Source: Ideonella alba (lineage in GTDB: Bacteria; Pseudomonadota; Gammaproteobacteria; Burkholderiales; Burkholderiaceae_C). Taken from it: DNA of 64,000 nucleotides. The number at the start of each line of letters is the position of its first letter. The stretch's first letter is position 1. Position numbers and translations under genes: made by a program. Below the pieces are notes generated by a model that made no database searches, was not told where the DNA came from, and was given only the letters and a program-made list of their open reading frames with translations. Shown piece by piece: positions 39,389-47,748 of the stretch. The stretch lies in the NCBI RefSeq assembly GCF_018069875.1, contig NZ_JAGQDF010000005.1, positions 62,001 through 126,000 of the forward strand, given 5' to 3'.

Positions 39389-39616
39389 ATGGACGCCCAG
39401 AAGGAAATCGACACCCGCGGTCTGAACTGCCCGCTGCCCATCCTGAAAGCCAAGAAGGCGCTGTCCGAGATGTCCAGCGGCGACCTGCTGAAGGTGGTGG
39501 CCACCGACCCCGGGTCGATGCGCGACTTCCAGGCCTTCGCGCGCCAGACCGGCAACGAGCTGGTCGAGCAGACCGCGCAGGGCGAGGAATTCATCCACCT
39601 GCTGCGGCGCCGCTGA
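39389..39616 (+). CDS. tusA: Sulfur carrier protein TusA
   Basis: The 75-residue protein has the TusA/SirA signature RGLNCPLPILKAKKAL, where the Cys carries persulfide sulfur. It hands sulfur from a Cys desulfurase to the tRNA 2-thiolation relay and other acceptors. Length and position of the Cys fit. ACAGGAG lies 9 bases before the ATG. Confidence 0.93.
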   Translation: MDAQKEIDTRGLNCPLPILKAKKALSEMSSGDLLKVVATDPGSMRDFQAFARQTGNELVEQTAQGEEFIHLLRRR

Positions 39617-39640
39617 GCGGCCACCGCCCCCAAGAACACC

Positions 39641-39664
39641 AAGGGCCTGCGCGTGCAGGCCCTT
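39641..39664. terminator. Bidirectional terminator between tusA and galU
   Basis: A perfect 10-bp stem (AAGGGCCTGC and complement) with a GCGT loop lies between the convergent genes. It is followed by TTGTCAT on the plus strand and GGTGTTCTT on the minus strand. Confidence 0.75.
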
Positions 39665-39683
39665 TGTCATGGTGGGGGGCGGA

Positions 39684-40580
39684 TCAGAGCGACAGCGCCT
39701 TCAGGTAGGCGCGGAAGCCCGGACCCAGCTGCGGGTGCGCCAGCGCCAGCTCGACATTGGCCTCCAGGAAGCCTTCCTTGCTGCCGCAGTCGTAGCGGCG
39801 GCCTTCATAGCGGTAGGCGAACACCTTCTCGCGGCGCATCAGCGCGGCGATGCCGTCGGTCAGCTGGATCTCGCCGCCCACGCCCCGCGGCAGGTTGGCG
39901 ATCTCGCGGAAGATGCCCGGCGTCAGGATGTAGCGGCCGGCCACGCCCAGGCGCGAGGGCGCGTTCTCGGGCGCCGGCTTCTCGACGATGTGGGTCAGGT
40001 CCATCAGCCGCTCGTTGATGGGCGTGCCGGCGGCGATGCCGTAGCGGCGGGTGTGCTCGGCCGGCACTTCCTGCACCGCCAGGATCGAGGCCTGCCACTC
40101 GGCGAACTGGTCGACCATCTGCTTCATGATCGAGGGCTCGCCCACCATCAGGTCGTCGGCCAGCAGCACCGCGAAGGGCTCATTGACCACCACCGATTGC
40201 GCACACAGCACCGCGTGGCCCAGGCCCAGGGCCTTGGGCTGGCGGATGTAGATGCACTCCATGTCGTCCGGCTTGATCGAGTGCACCAGCGCCAGCAGTT
40301 CGCGCTTGTTGCCCGCTTCCAGTTCGTGCTCCAGCTCGAAGGCGGTGTCGAAGTGGTCCGGGATGGCGCGCTTGTTGCGGCCATTGACGAAGATCATCTG
40401 CCGGATGCCGGCCGAATAGGCTTCCTCCACCGCGTACTGGATCAGCGGCTTGTCGACCACCGGCAGCATTTCCTTGGGGTTGGCCTTGGTGGCCGGCAGG
40501 AAACGCGTGCCCAGACCGGCGACGGGAAAGACGGCTTTGTTGACGCGCATGGGTGCAGTGGGGGAGAGCAGGGATGTCAT
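39684..40580 (-). CDS. galU: UTP-glucose-1-phosphate uridylyltransferase
   Basis: This 298-residue enzyme makes UDP-glucose from UTP and glucose-1-phosphate for envelope sugars. It has the nucleotide-binding start [18 protein letters not shown], the Lys-containing [15 protein letters not shown] and [18 protein letters not shown]. Length is normal. ATG 40580 is given; ATG 40550 (MRVNKAVFP) is an alternative that fits better if the AAGAAT just upstream is a -10 box. Confidence 0.93.
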   Translation of the reverse strand: MTSLLSPTAPMRVNKAVFPVAGLGTRFLPATKANPKEMLPVVDKPLIQYAVEEAYSAGIRQMIFVNGRNKRAIPDHFDTAFELEHELEAGNKRELLALVHSIKPDDMECIYIRQPKALGLGHAVLCAQSVVVNEPFAVLLADDLMVGEPSIMKQMVDQFAEWQASILAVQEVPAEHTRRYGIAAGTPINERLMDLTHIVEKPAPENAPSRLGVAGRYILTPGIFREIANLPRGVGGEIQLTDGIAALMRREKVFAYRYEGRRYDCGSKEGFLEANVELALAHPQLGPGFRAYLKALSL

Positions 40581-40583
40581 GGC

Positions 40584-40601
40584 ATTCTTGCATGCAGGAA
40601 T
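40584..40601. promoter_or_regulatory. 18-bp near-palindrome upstream of galU
   Basis: ATTCTTGCATGCAGGAAT is symmetric at 16 of 18 positions. It overlaps the likely galU promoter region (AAGAAT on the minus strand). It may be an operator; the regulator is unknown. Confidence 0.4.
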
Positions 40602-40673
40602 CGCGCCCAGCGTGACAGAACGCGGACGAACACCCCCCAGACTGCCCCCCGTTGAGGTGACGCTGGCGCTGGC

Positions 40674-43517
40674 TCAGGCCGCCGGCAGCTTGGTCAGTTG
40701 CTCGCGCAGACGGGCCAGGGTCTGGCCGAAATCGGCCAGGCGCTGGCGTTCCTGGGCCACCACCGCCTCCGGAGCGCGGGCGACGAAGCTCTCGTTGCCC
40801 AGCTTGGCCTCGGCCTTGGTGATCTCGCCCTCCAGCCGCGCGATCTCCTTGCCCAGGCGGGCCCGCTCGGCCGCGACATCGATTTCCACCTTCAGCGCCA
40901 TCCGCGCCGCGCCCTGCACCGCCACCGGCGCGGCGGCGCTGGCCTCGGCGAAGGCGGCGTCGTCCAGCAACTGCACGTCGGCCAGCTTGGCCAGGGCCTT
41001 GAGCACCGGCGCAGCCTGGCCGAAGAACTCGGCATCGCCATTGACCAGCAGCGGCACCCGCTCGGCCGGCGACAGGCCCATCTCGCCGCGCAGCGAGCGG
41101 CAGGTCCCCACCAGGGTCTTCAGGCGCGCCATCCAGGCATCGGCCGCCGCATCGATGCGCTCGGGCTGGGCCACCGGGTAGGCAGCGCTGGCCACGGTGT
41201 CGGCGCTCTTGCGGCCGGCCACCGGCGCCACCACGTCCCAGAGCTCGGCGGTGATGAAGGGCGCCACCGGGTGCAGCAGGCGCAGCACGGTCTCCAGCGT
41301 GCGGATCAGCGTGCGGCGGGTGGCGCGCTGTTCGGCCTCGCTGCCGTTCTGGATCTGCACCTTGGCGATCTCCAGGTACCAGTCGCAGAACTCGTCCCAG
41401 ACGAACTGGTAGATCGCGTTGGCCACGTTGTCCAGCCGGTACTCGGCGAAGCCCTGGGCCACCGCGGCTTCGACCCGCTGCAGCTCGCTGCTGATCCAGC
41501 GGTCGGCGGCGCTGAAGCGCATGTAGCCGTGGGCCTTGCCGCCGGGTTCGCACTCGGCCTTGGTGTGCTCCATCAGCCCGCAGTCCTGGCCTTCGCAGTT
41601 CATCAGCACGAACTTGCTGGCGTTCCAGAGCTTGTTGCAGAAGTTGCGGTAGCCCTCGCAGCGCTTGCTGTCGAAGTTCACCGAGCGGCCCAGCGTGGCC
41701 ATGGCGGCGAAGGTGAAGCGCAGCGCATCGGCGCCGTAGCCGGGGATGCCCTCGGGGAATTCCTTCTCGGTGGCCTTGCGCACCTTGGGCGCGGTCTCGG
41801 GCTTGCGCAGGCCCTGGGTGCGCTTGTCCAGCAGCGCGGGCAGGTCGATGCCGTCGATCAGGTCCACCGGGTCCAGCACATTGCCCTCGGACTTGCTCAT
41901 CTTCTTGCCGTGCGCGTCCAGCACCAGGCCGTGGATGTAGACGTGGCGGAACGGCACCTGCCCGGTGAAGTGCCTGGTCATCATGATCATCCGGGCGACC
42001 CAGAAGAAGATGATGTCGTAGCCGGTGACCAGCACGCTGCTGGGCAGGAACAGGTCCTGCTCAACGGTCCTGGCCGGCCAGCCGAGGGTGGAGAAGGGCA
42101 CCAGCGCGCTGGAGTACCAGGTGTCGAGCACGTCCTCGTCGCGGGTGAGCGCGCCGCTGTAGCCGGCGGCCGTGGCCTTCGCTCGGGCTTCATCCTCGCT
42201 GCGCGCCACGAACAGCTCGCCGCCCGCGCCGTACCAGGCCGGGATCTGATGGCCCCACCACAGCTGGCGGCTGATGCACCAGTCCTGGATGTTCTTCATC
42301 CACTGGTTGTAGGTGTTGACCCAGTTCTCGGGGACGAAGGTCACATCGCCGGATTCAACGGCCTCGATCGCCTCCTCGGCGATGCTCTTGCCGTTGGCGC
42401 CGGCCTTGGTCATGGCGACGAACCACTGGTCGGTCAGCATGGGTTCGATCACCTGGCCGGTGCGGGCGCAGCGCGGCACCATCAGCTTGTGCTTCTTGAC
42501 CTCGACCAGCAGGCCCTCGGCCTCGAGCTGGGCGACGATGGCCTTGCGCGCGGCGAAGCGGTCCTGGCCGACATAGACGGCCGGGATGTCGGTGGCTTCA
42601 TGGGCGCTGACCTGGGCGGCCAGGTCGAAGATGGTCAGCATCGGCAGGCCATGGCGCAGGCCCACCTGGTAGTCGTTCTGGTCGTGCGCGGGCGTGACCT
42701 TGACCACGCCGGTGCCGAAGGCCTTGTCCACGTAGGCGTCGGCGATCACCGGCACCCGGCGGCCAGTGATCGGCAGGCGCACCTGGCGGCCGATCAGGTG
42801 GGTGTAGCGCTCGTCCTCGGGGTGGACCATCACCGCGGTGTCGCCCAGCATCGTTTCCGGCCGGGTGGTGGCCACCACCAGCGACTCGTCGCTGCCCTCG
42901 ATGGGGTAGCGGATGTGCCAAAGCGAGCCGTCTTCCTCCTCGCTCTCGACCTCGAGGTCGGACACCGCGGACTTGAGCACCGGGTCCCAGCTGACCAGGC
43001 GCTTGCCGCGGTAGATCAGGCCTTCCTCGTAGAGGCGCACGAAGGTCTCGGTGACCACGCTGGACAGCTTCTCGTCCATCGTGAAGTACTCGTGCTCCCA
43101 GCTCACCGAGTCGCCCATGCGGCGCATCTGGCGGGTGATGGTGGAGCCTGACTGCTCCTTCCATTCCCACACCTGGGCGACGAAGTTCTTGCGGCCCAGG
43201 TCATGGCGGCTGAGCTTCTTCTCCTGCAGCTGGCGCTCCACCACGATCTGCGTGGCGATGCCGGCATGGTCGGTGCCCGGCACCCACAGGGTGTTGAAGC
43301 CCCTCATGCGGTGGTAGCGTGTCAACGAGTCCATGATGGTCTGGTTGAACGCATGGCCCATGTGCAGCGTGCCGGTCACGTTGGGCGGCGGCAGCTGGAT
43401 GCAGAACGAAGGACGCGACGCGTCCAGCGTCGGCCGGTAGACGCCGCTTTGCTCCCACAGCGGGGCCCATCGGGCTTCGATGTCTCGGGGTTCGAAGGAC
43501 TTGGCGAGTTCGGTCAT
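40674..43517 (-). CDS. valS: Valyl-tRNA synthetase
   Basis: This 947-residue class I enzyme charges tRNA-Val. The HIGH motif reads HMGH in [13 protein letters not shown] (about residue 50), and KMSKS lies in [13 protein letters not shown] (about residue 540). The editing domain, anticodon-binding domain and a C-terminal coiled coil (about 880-947) are all present. ATG 43517 gives the family N-terminus [10 protein letters not shown]; an upstream in-frame start at 43568 adds 17 unrelated residues. Confidence 0.96.
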   Translation of the reverse strand: MTELAKSFEPRDIEARWAPLWEQSGVYRPTLDASRPSFCIQLPPPNVTGTLHMGHAFNQTIMDSLTRYHRMRGFNTLWVPGTDHAGIATQIVVERQLQEKKLSRHDLGRKNFVAQVWEWKEQSGSTITRQMRRMGDSVSWEHEYFTMDEKLSSVVTETFVRLYEEGLIYRGKRLVSWDPVLKSAVSDLEVESEEEDGSLWHIRYPIEGSDESLVVATTRPETMLGDTAVMVHPEDERYTHLIGRQVRLPITGRRVPVIADAYVDKAFGTGVVKVTPAHDQNDYQVGLRHGLPMLTIFDLAAQVSAHEATDIPAVYVGQDRFAARKAIVAQLEAEGLLVEVKKHKLMVPRCARTGQVIEPMLTDQWFVAMTKAGANGKSIAEEAIEAVESGDVTFVPENWVNTYNQWMKNIQDWCISRQLWWGHQIPAWYGAGGELFVARSEDEARAKATAAGYSGALTRDEDVLDTWYSSALVPFSTLGWPARTVEQDLFLPSSVLVTGYDIIFFWVARMIMMTRHFTGQVPFRHVYIHGLVLDAHGKKMSKSEGNVLDPVDLIDGIDLPALLDKRTQGLRKPETAPKVRKATEKEFPEGIPGYGADALRFTFAAMATLGRSVNFDSKRCEGYRNFCNKLWNASKFVLMNCEGQDCGLMEHTKAECEPGGKAHGYMRFSAADRWISSELQRVEAAVAQGFAEYRLDNVANAIYQFVWDEFCDWYLEIAKVQIQNGSEAEQRATRRTLIRTLETVLRLLHPVAPFITAELWDVVAPVAGRKSADTVASAAYPVAQPERIDAAADAWMARLKTLVGTCRSLRGEMGLSPAERVPLLVNGDAEFFGQAAPVLKALAKLADVQLLDDAAFAEASAAAPVAVQGAARMALKVEIDVAAERARLGKEIARLEGEITKAEAKLGNESFVARAPEAVVAQERQRLADFGQTLARLREQLTKLPAA

Positions 43518-43607
43518 GGCGGGGGACACTGGAAGCGGACGGTGGCCACGGCAACGCCTGGACACCATTTGGATGTCAACGCAGGGGCCACGCGGGGAGT
43601 TGCTGGG

Positions 43608-43613
43608 ATTGTA
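43608..43613 (-). promoter_or_regulatory. -10 box of valS
   Basis: TACAAT on the minus strand lies about 90 bases before the valS start, giving a leader of about 84 bases. The leader shows no T-box or clear attenuator by eye. Confidence 0.4.
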
Positions 43614-43644
43614 GGCGGTGGTCGCCCAGGCACAGGAGATGCAG

Positions 43645-45024
43645 ATGAGGATGAACGAGCTGTGGCGCCGGGGTCGCGCCGGTCTGGGGGCTGCCGCGGC
43701 GGGCCTGGTGCTGGCAGCCTGTGGCGGCGGGGGGGGCGGCGATGGCGGCCCGCCGCCGCCGCTGAGCTGCTCGGTGACCGACCAGAAGATCTGGCTGGCC
43801 GATTACATGTCCGACTGGTACTTCTGGTACGCGATCAGTCCGCGCCCCGACCCGGCCAGCTACGCCAGCGTCGAATCCCTGTTCGATGCGCTGCTGTTCC
43901 CCGGCAACGCCACCTTCCCTGCCGACCGCTGGAGCTACGCCACGCCGACGGTCGACTACCAGCGCTTCTTCGGCGACGGCCAGACCCTGGGCTTCGGCGT
44001 GATGGTGGCGGGCCTGGAGGTGTCTGGCCACCCCGACTGGCCGCTGTATGTGCGCTACATCGAACCCGGCTCGCCGGCCGCCAGCGCCGGCGTGCTGCGT
44101 GGCGATGAGATCCTGCGCATCAACGGCCGGGCGGTGTCCGATCTGATCGCCGCCAACGACTTCTCGGCGCTGTCCGCCACGGCCACCGGCCAGTCGCTGA
44201 CGATGCTGCTGGACAACGGTGTGTCGCAGCGCACCGTCACGCTGACGTCTCGTGTCTACGATCTGGTGCCGGTGACCAACGCCAGCGTGATGAGCACGCC
44301 GGGCGGCCGCACGGTCGGCTACCTGCAGCTCAAGGACATGGTCAGCCAGGCCGAGCGTCCCTTCGACACCGCCTTCGCGCAGTTCCGCGCCGCCGGGGTG
44401 CAGGACGTGGTGATCGACCTGCGCTACAACGGTGGCGGCCTGGTCTCCACCTCAGGGCGGCTGGCCTCGTATGTGTCGGCGCCGCGCACCGCGGGCCAGA
44501 CCTACTCGAAGCTGCTCTACAACGACCGTCACGCGTCCAGCAACCAGGTCTTCGCCTTCGGCAATCCGGCCAACGCGCTGGGCCTCTCAAGGGTCTACCT
44601 GCTGATCGGGCAGCGCACCTGCTCGGCCAGCGAGCAGCTGATCAATGCGCTGCGCCCCTTCGTGCAGGTGGTCACGGTGGGCGACACCAGCTGCGGCAAG
44701 CCGGTCGGCTTCCTGCCGCAGGACGATGGCTGCGGCACCACCTGGAGCGTGGTGAACTTCGAATCGGTCAACTCGCGCAACGAAGGCCGCTACTTCGATG
44801 GCTTCGATGCCACCTGCGCGGTGGCCGAGGATTACGGCCAGCCGCTGGGCACCGCCACCGAGCCGCTGCTGGCCACGGCCATGGACCACGCCGACACCGG
44901 CGCCTGCCCGGTGGCCCTGGGCGCCAAGGCGCCCGGCCGCGCCCGCGCCCTGGCGCTGCGCCCGCTGGCCGAGCGGCCGCACTGGCTGGAGCCGGGTGAC
45001 CGGCGCGGCATGATCGGACGCTGA
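43645..45024 (+). CDS. S41-family (C-terminal processing) protease lipoprotein
   Basis: The 459-residue protein has a lipoprotein signal with lipobox LAAC (Cys near residue 27) and a Gly-rich linker. A PDZ-like domain ([12 protein letters not shown] to [12 protein letters not shown]) precedes an S41 catalytic domain; the Ser is in [11 protein letters not shown] and the Lys in CGKPVGF. It probably trims proteins in the periplasm. ATG 43645 is chosen because AGGAG lies 7 bases upstream; ATG 43639 and 43651 are alternatives. It is divergent from valS. Confidence 0.85.
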   Translation: MRMNELWRRGRAGLGAAAAGLVLAACGGGGGGDGGPPPPLSCSVTDQKIWLADYMSDWYFWYAISPRPDPASYASVESLFDALLFPGNATFPADRWSYATPTVDYQRFFGDGQTLGFGVMVAGLEVSGHPDWPLYVRYIEPGSPAASAGVLRGDEILRINGRAVSDLIAANDFSALSATATGQSLTMLLDNGVSQRTVTLTSRVYDLVPVTNASVMSTPGGRTVGYLQLKDMVSQAERPFDTAFAQFRAAGVQDVVIDLRYNGGGLVSTSGRLASYVSAPRTAGQTYSKLLYNDRHASSNQVFAFGNPANALGLSRVYLLIGQRTCSASEQLINALRPFVQVVTVGDTSCGKPVGFLPQDDGCGTTWSVVNFESVNSRNEGRYFDGFDATCAVAEDYGQPLGTATEPLLATAMDHADTGACPVALGAKAPGRARALALRPLAERPHWLEPGDRRGMIGR

Positions 45025-45960
45025 TCAGCCCAGGAAATCACGCAGCAGCCCGGCCAGTGCCGTGGGCTGCTCGTGGTGCAGCATGTGCCCGCAGGGCGAG
45101 AGCCGCTCGCGGCGCAGCTGTGGCACCACGGCGATGCGCTGGTCGAACTCGGCCAGGCTGTAGCGCTGCCCCCACCACAGCGACAGGTCGGTCAGGTCGC
45201 CGTCCACCCACAGCACCGGGGCGCTGATGCGGCGCCACGCCGCCAGCACCTCTTCCACCCGGTAGAGCAGCGGGTTGATGCGCTTGTGCGCCGGGTCGCC
45301 CAGGATGTGCCAGCGGCCTGCGGCATCCGGCTGCGCCCACTGGCGCGCCAGCCAGGCCGCCTTGTCCTCGGGCAGGCGCGGGTTGGTCTGGCGCAGGCGC
45401 GCGGCCACGGCCTCGGCGCTGTCGTAGCTGCGCAGCGGGGCCGCCTCGGCCAGTTCGTCCAGCCACTTGGCCAGGCGGCGCGGGGCCTCGTCGGGCTCGC
45501 TGCGCGGCAGGCCGAAGCCTTCCAGGTTGACCAGGCGGCGGATGCGCGTGGGCCGCACACCGGCGTAGTGCATCACCACGTTGCCGCCCATGCTGTGGCC
45601 CAGCAGGTCGACCGGTTGCGCGCGGGCGTCCAGGCCGTCGAGCCGGCCGTCCAGCAGCGCGTCCAGGTCGGCCAGGTAGTCGGGGAACCAGTAGTGGTCG
45701 GTGGGCGGCACGCGGGTGTGGCCGTAGCCGCGCCAGTCCAGCGCCAGCACCCAGCGCGTCTGGCCCTCCAGTGCGGCCAGCGCGTCGACCATGAACTGGA
45801 ACGAGGCGCCGACATCCATGTAGCCGTGGCACAGCAGCAGCGGCGGCCGCTCCGGGGTCGCCATCGAGGCATCGCCCCAGACGGTCAGGTGGTAGTCCAG
45901 CCCGCGCAGCGGTACGAACAGCGAACGGCCGGCGCGGCGCGGCAGGTAGGCGTCAGTCAT
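45025..45960 (-). CDS. Alpha/beta-fold hydrolase
   Basis: The 311-residue protein has the alpha/beta-hydrolase nucleophile elbow GHSMGG, an oxyanion HGYMDVG near the start, a candidate acid in WVDGDLTD and the catalytic His in CGHMLHHEQP. Substrate unknown; relatives are esterases, epoxide hydrolases or C-C hydrolases. It is convergent with the S41 gene (adjacent stops) and divergent from the GNAT gene with 60 bases between starts. Confidence 0.87.
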   Translation of the reverse strand: MTDAYLPRRAGRSLFVPLRGLDYHLTVWGDASMATPERPPLLLCHGYMDVGASFQFMVDALAALEGQTRWVLALDWRGYGHTRVPPTDHYWFPDYLADLDALLDGRLDGLDARAQPVDLLGHSMGGNVVMHYAGVRPTRIRRLVNLEGFGLPRSEPDEAPRRLAKWLDELAEAAPLRSYDSAEAVAARLRQTNPRLPEDKAAWLARQWAQPDAAGRWHILGDPAHKRINPLLYRVEEVLAAWRRISAPVLWVDGDLTDLSLWWGQRYSLAEFDQRIAVVPQLRRERLSPCGHMLHHEQPTALAGLLRDFLG

Positions 45961-46007
45961 GGCTGGATGGTAGGGGCGCTGCGCCGCCCGCGCTGGCGCA
46001 CGGGTGA

Positions 46008-46013
46008 CAGAAT
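46008..46013 (+). promoter_or_regulatory. -10 box directly before the GNAT gene
   Basis: CAGAAT ends 7 bases before ATG 46021, so transcription would begin at the start codon itself. There is no Shine-Dalgarno sequence. This is a good leaderless-mRNA candidate. Confidence 0.45.
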
Positions 46014-46020
46014 CCCGCGC

Positions 46021-46497
46021 ATGACTGCAAGCCACCACCTGCGCCCGGCGGCGCCTGCCGATGTGCCGGCGATCGTCGGCCTGATCCGCGAACTGGCCGA
46101 GTTCGAGCAGCTCTCGCACCTGGTTGAGACCACGCCCGAGCGTCTGCACCCGCACCTCTTCGGCGAGCGACCGGTGGCCGAGTGCCTGGTCGCCGAGATG
46201 GGCGGCGCGGTGGTGGGCTTCGCGCTGTTCTTCACCAACTTCTCCACCTTCCGCTGCCGGCCGGGCCTGTACCTGGAAGACCTGTATGTGCAGCCCGCGC
46301 ACCGCCGCGCCGGCATCGGCCGCGCGCTGTTGAAGGCGGTCGGGCGGCTGGCCGCGCAGCGCGGCTGCGGGCGCTTTGAATGGTCGGTGCTGGATTGGAA
46401 TGCCAACGCGATCGCGATGTACCAGGCCATGGGCGCGACGGTGCTGCCCGACTGGCGCATCTGCCGCGTCAGCGGCGAGGACCTGGCGTCCTGGTGA
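46021..46497 (+). CDS. GNAT-family N-acetyltransferase (SSAT-like)
   Basis: The 158-residue protein resembles spermidine/spermine or thialysine acetyltransferases of the GNAT fold. It shows LYLEDLYVQPAHRRAGIGRALL, the acetyl-CoA loop, and RFEWSVLDWNANAIAMYQAMGA, the typical C-terminal substrate/CoA region. Polyamine or small-amine acetylation is likely but not certain. Confidence 0.87.
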   Translation: MTASHHLRPAAPADVPAIVGLIRELAEFEQLSHLVETTPERLHPHLFGERPVAECLVAEMGGAVVGFALFFTNFSTFRCRPGLYLEDLYVQPAHRRAGIGRALLKAVGRLAAQRGCGRFEWSVLDWNANAIAMYQAMGATVLPDWRICRVSGEDLASW

Positions 46498-47748
46498 TCA
46501 GCCGCGGCCGCGGTCCCAGCGCGGCAGGGTCAGCGTGAAGCAGCTGCCTTGGCCAGGCTCGGAGCGCGCCGTCAGGCGGCCGCCCATCTGTTCAGCATAG
46601 CTCTTGCAGATGCTCAGGCCCAGGCCGTGGCCCTTGATGCGGCTGCGCTCCGAGCCCAGGCGGTTGAAGGGCTCGAACAGCTGGGGCAACAGCTCCGCGG
46701 CGATGCCGATACCGTTGTCCTCCACCTCGATCCAGGCGTCATGCTCGTCATGGCCGCAGCGCAGGCGCACCGCGCCGCCATGGCGGCCGTACTTGATGGC
46801 GTTGGACAGCAGGTTGATCAGGATCTCGCGCACCCGCCGCGCATCGGCGCGCACGCGCGGGGCCTCGCCCACGTCGCTGTCGATGCGCATGTCCAGCGCC
46901 TGCGCCTCGGCCCGGTTGAGCGCGACCGCGGCGTGCACCTCGTCGGCCAGCGTCACCGCCACCATGTCGAGCTTCAGCTGGCCGCTCTCGGCGCGGTTGA
47001 TGTCCAGCACTTCCTCGACCAGTCCCAGCAGGTCGGCGCCGGCGGCGCGGATGTGCGCCAGGTAGGGGCGGTGTTCGGCCGGCAGGTGGTCCAGGTCGGC
47101 CGTCAACAACTGGGCGAAGCCCATGATGGCGTTCAGGGGCGTGCGCAGCTCATGGCTCACGCGGGACAGCGTCTGGGCGCGTGCCTGGCTGCGCGTCTCG
47201 GCGTCGCGCTGCCGGGACTCCGCCGCCTGGCGGGCCTGCTCGGCCTCGCGGGCCTGCACCTGCGCCGTCAGGTCGATCAGCGAGCAGATCAGCGCCACGC
47301 CACGCACCGCGGCCTCTGCGTTGTCGACGCGCCGAAGCACGATGCGCGCCACCCGGGCTCCGCCGTTGCCGGGCTTCAGGGCCTGCTCTTCCAGCGTGGC
47401 CTCGCCCTGCGTGCGCGCATGGGCCAGCGCGTTGACCCAGCGCAGGTCGGCGTCACGGCCCTCCAGCAGACGGCGCAGCATCAACGGCGCCCGGGGCAGC
47501 GGGCGTGACAAGCCCAGGTAGTCCACCGCGCTGCCGTTGGCCTCGACCACCGTGCCCACGTCGCTGAGCAGCAGCACCGGCACCGGCAGCGCCTCGAAGA
47601 GGCTGGCGAACCAGGCCAGGGCCTGCTCGGTGGCCGCCTGCTGCTCACGCAACTCCTCCAGGTGCTGCGACAGTTCACGCTGGTAGCGCTGCACCGTGCC
47701 GGGCAGCGTGTCGGGCTCCTGGCTCACCAGGTGCGGGCGGACTGTCAC
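46498..47748 (-). CDS. PAS-containing sensor histidine kinase
   Basis: The 416-residue protein has an N-terminal helix and PAS region (about 40-150), a coiled-coil linker, the phospho-acceptor His in RVSHELRTPLNAIMGF (H-box) and an ATPase domain with N-box LLSNAIKYG, G1 VEDNGIGIA and G2 GHGLGLSI. No membrane segments are clear, so it should be cytoplasmic. GTG 47748 overlaps the stop of the CheB-CheR fusion (GTGA), so the two are translationally linked. No receiver domain is attached, so its response-regulator partner is unknown. Confidence 0.9.
   Translation of the reverse strand: MTVRPHLVSQEPDTLPGTVQRYQRELSQHLEELREQQAATEQALAWFASLFEALPVPVLLLSDVGTVVEANGSAVDYLGLSRPLPRAPLMLRRLLEGRDADLRWVNALAHARTQGEATLEEQALKPGNGGARVARIVLRRVDNAEAAVRGVALICSLIDLTAQVQAREAEQARQAAESRQRDAETRSQARAQTLSRVSHELRTPLNAIMGFAQLLTADLDHLPAEHRPYLAHIRAAGADLLGLVEEVLDINRAESGQLKLDMVAVTLADEVHAAVALNRAEAQALDMRIDSDVGEAPRVRADARRVREILINLLSNAIKYGRHGGAVRLRCGHDEHDAWIEVEDNGIGIAAELLPQLFEPFNRLGSERSRIKGHGLGLSICKSYAEQMGGRLTARSEPGQGSCFTLTLPRWDRGRG

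Noticed and set aside
40698-43151. Plus-strand open frame opposite valS
   Set aside because: It mirrors valS codon bias and has no recognisable domain.
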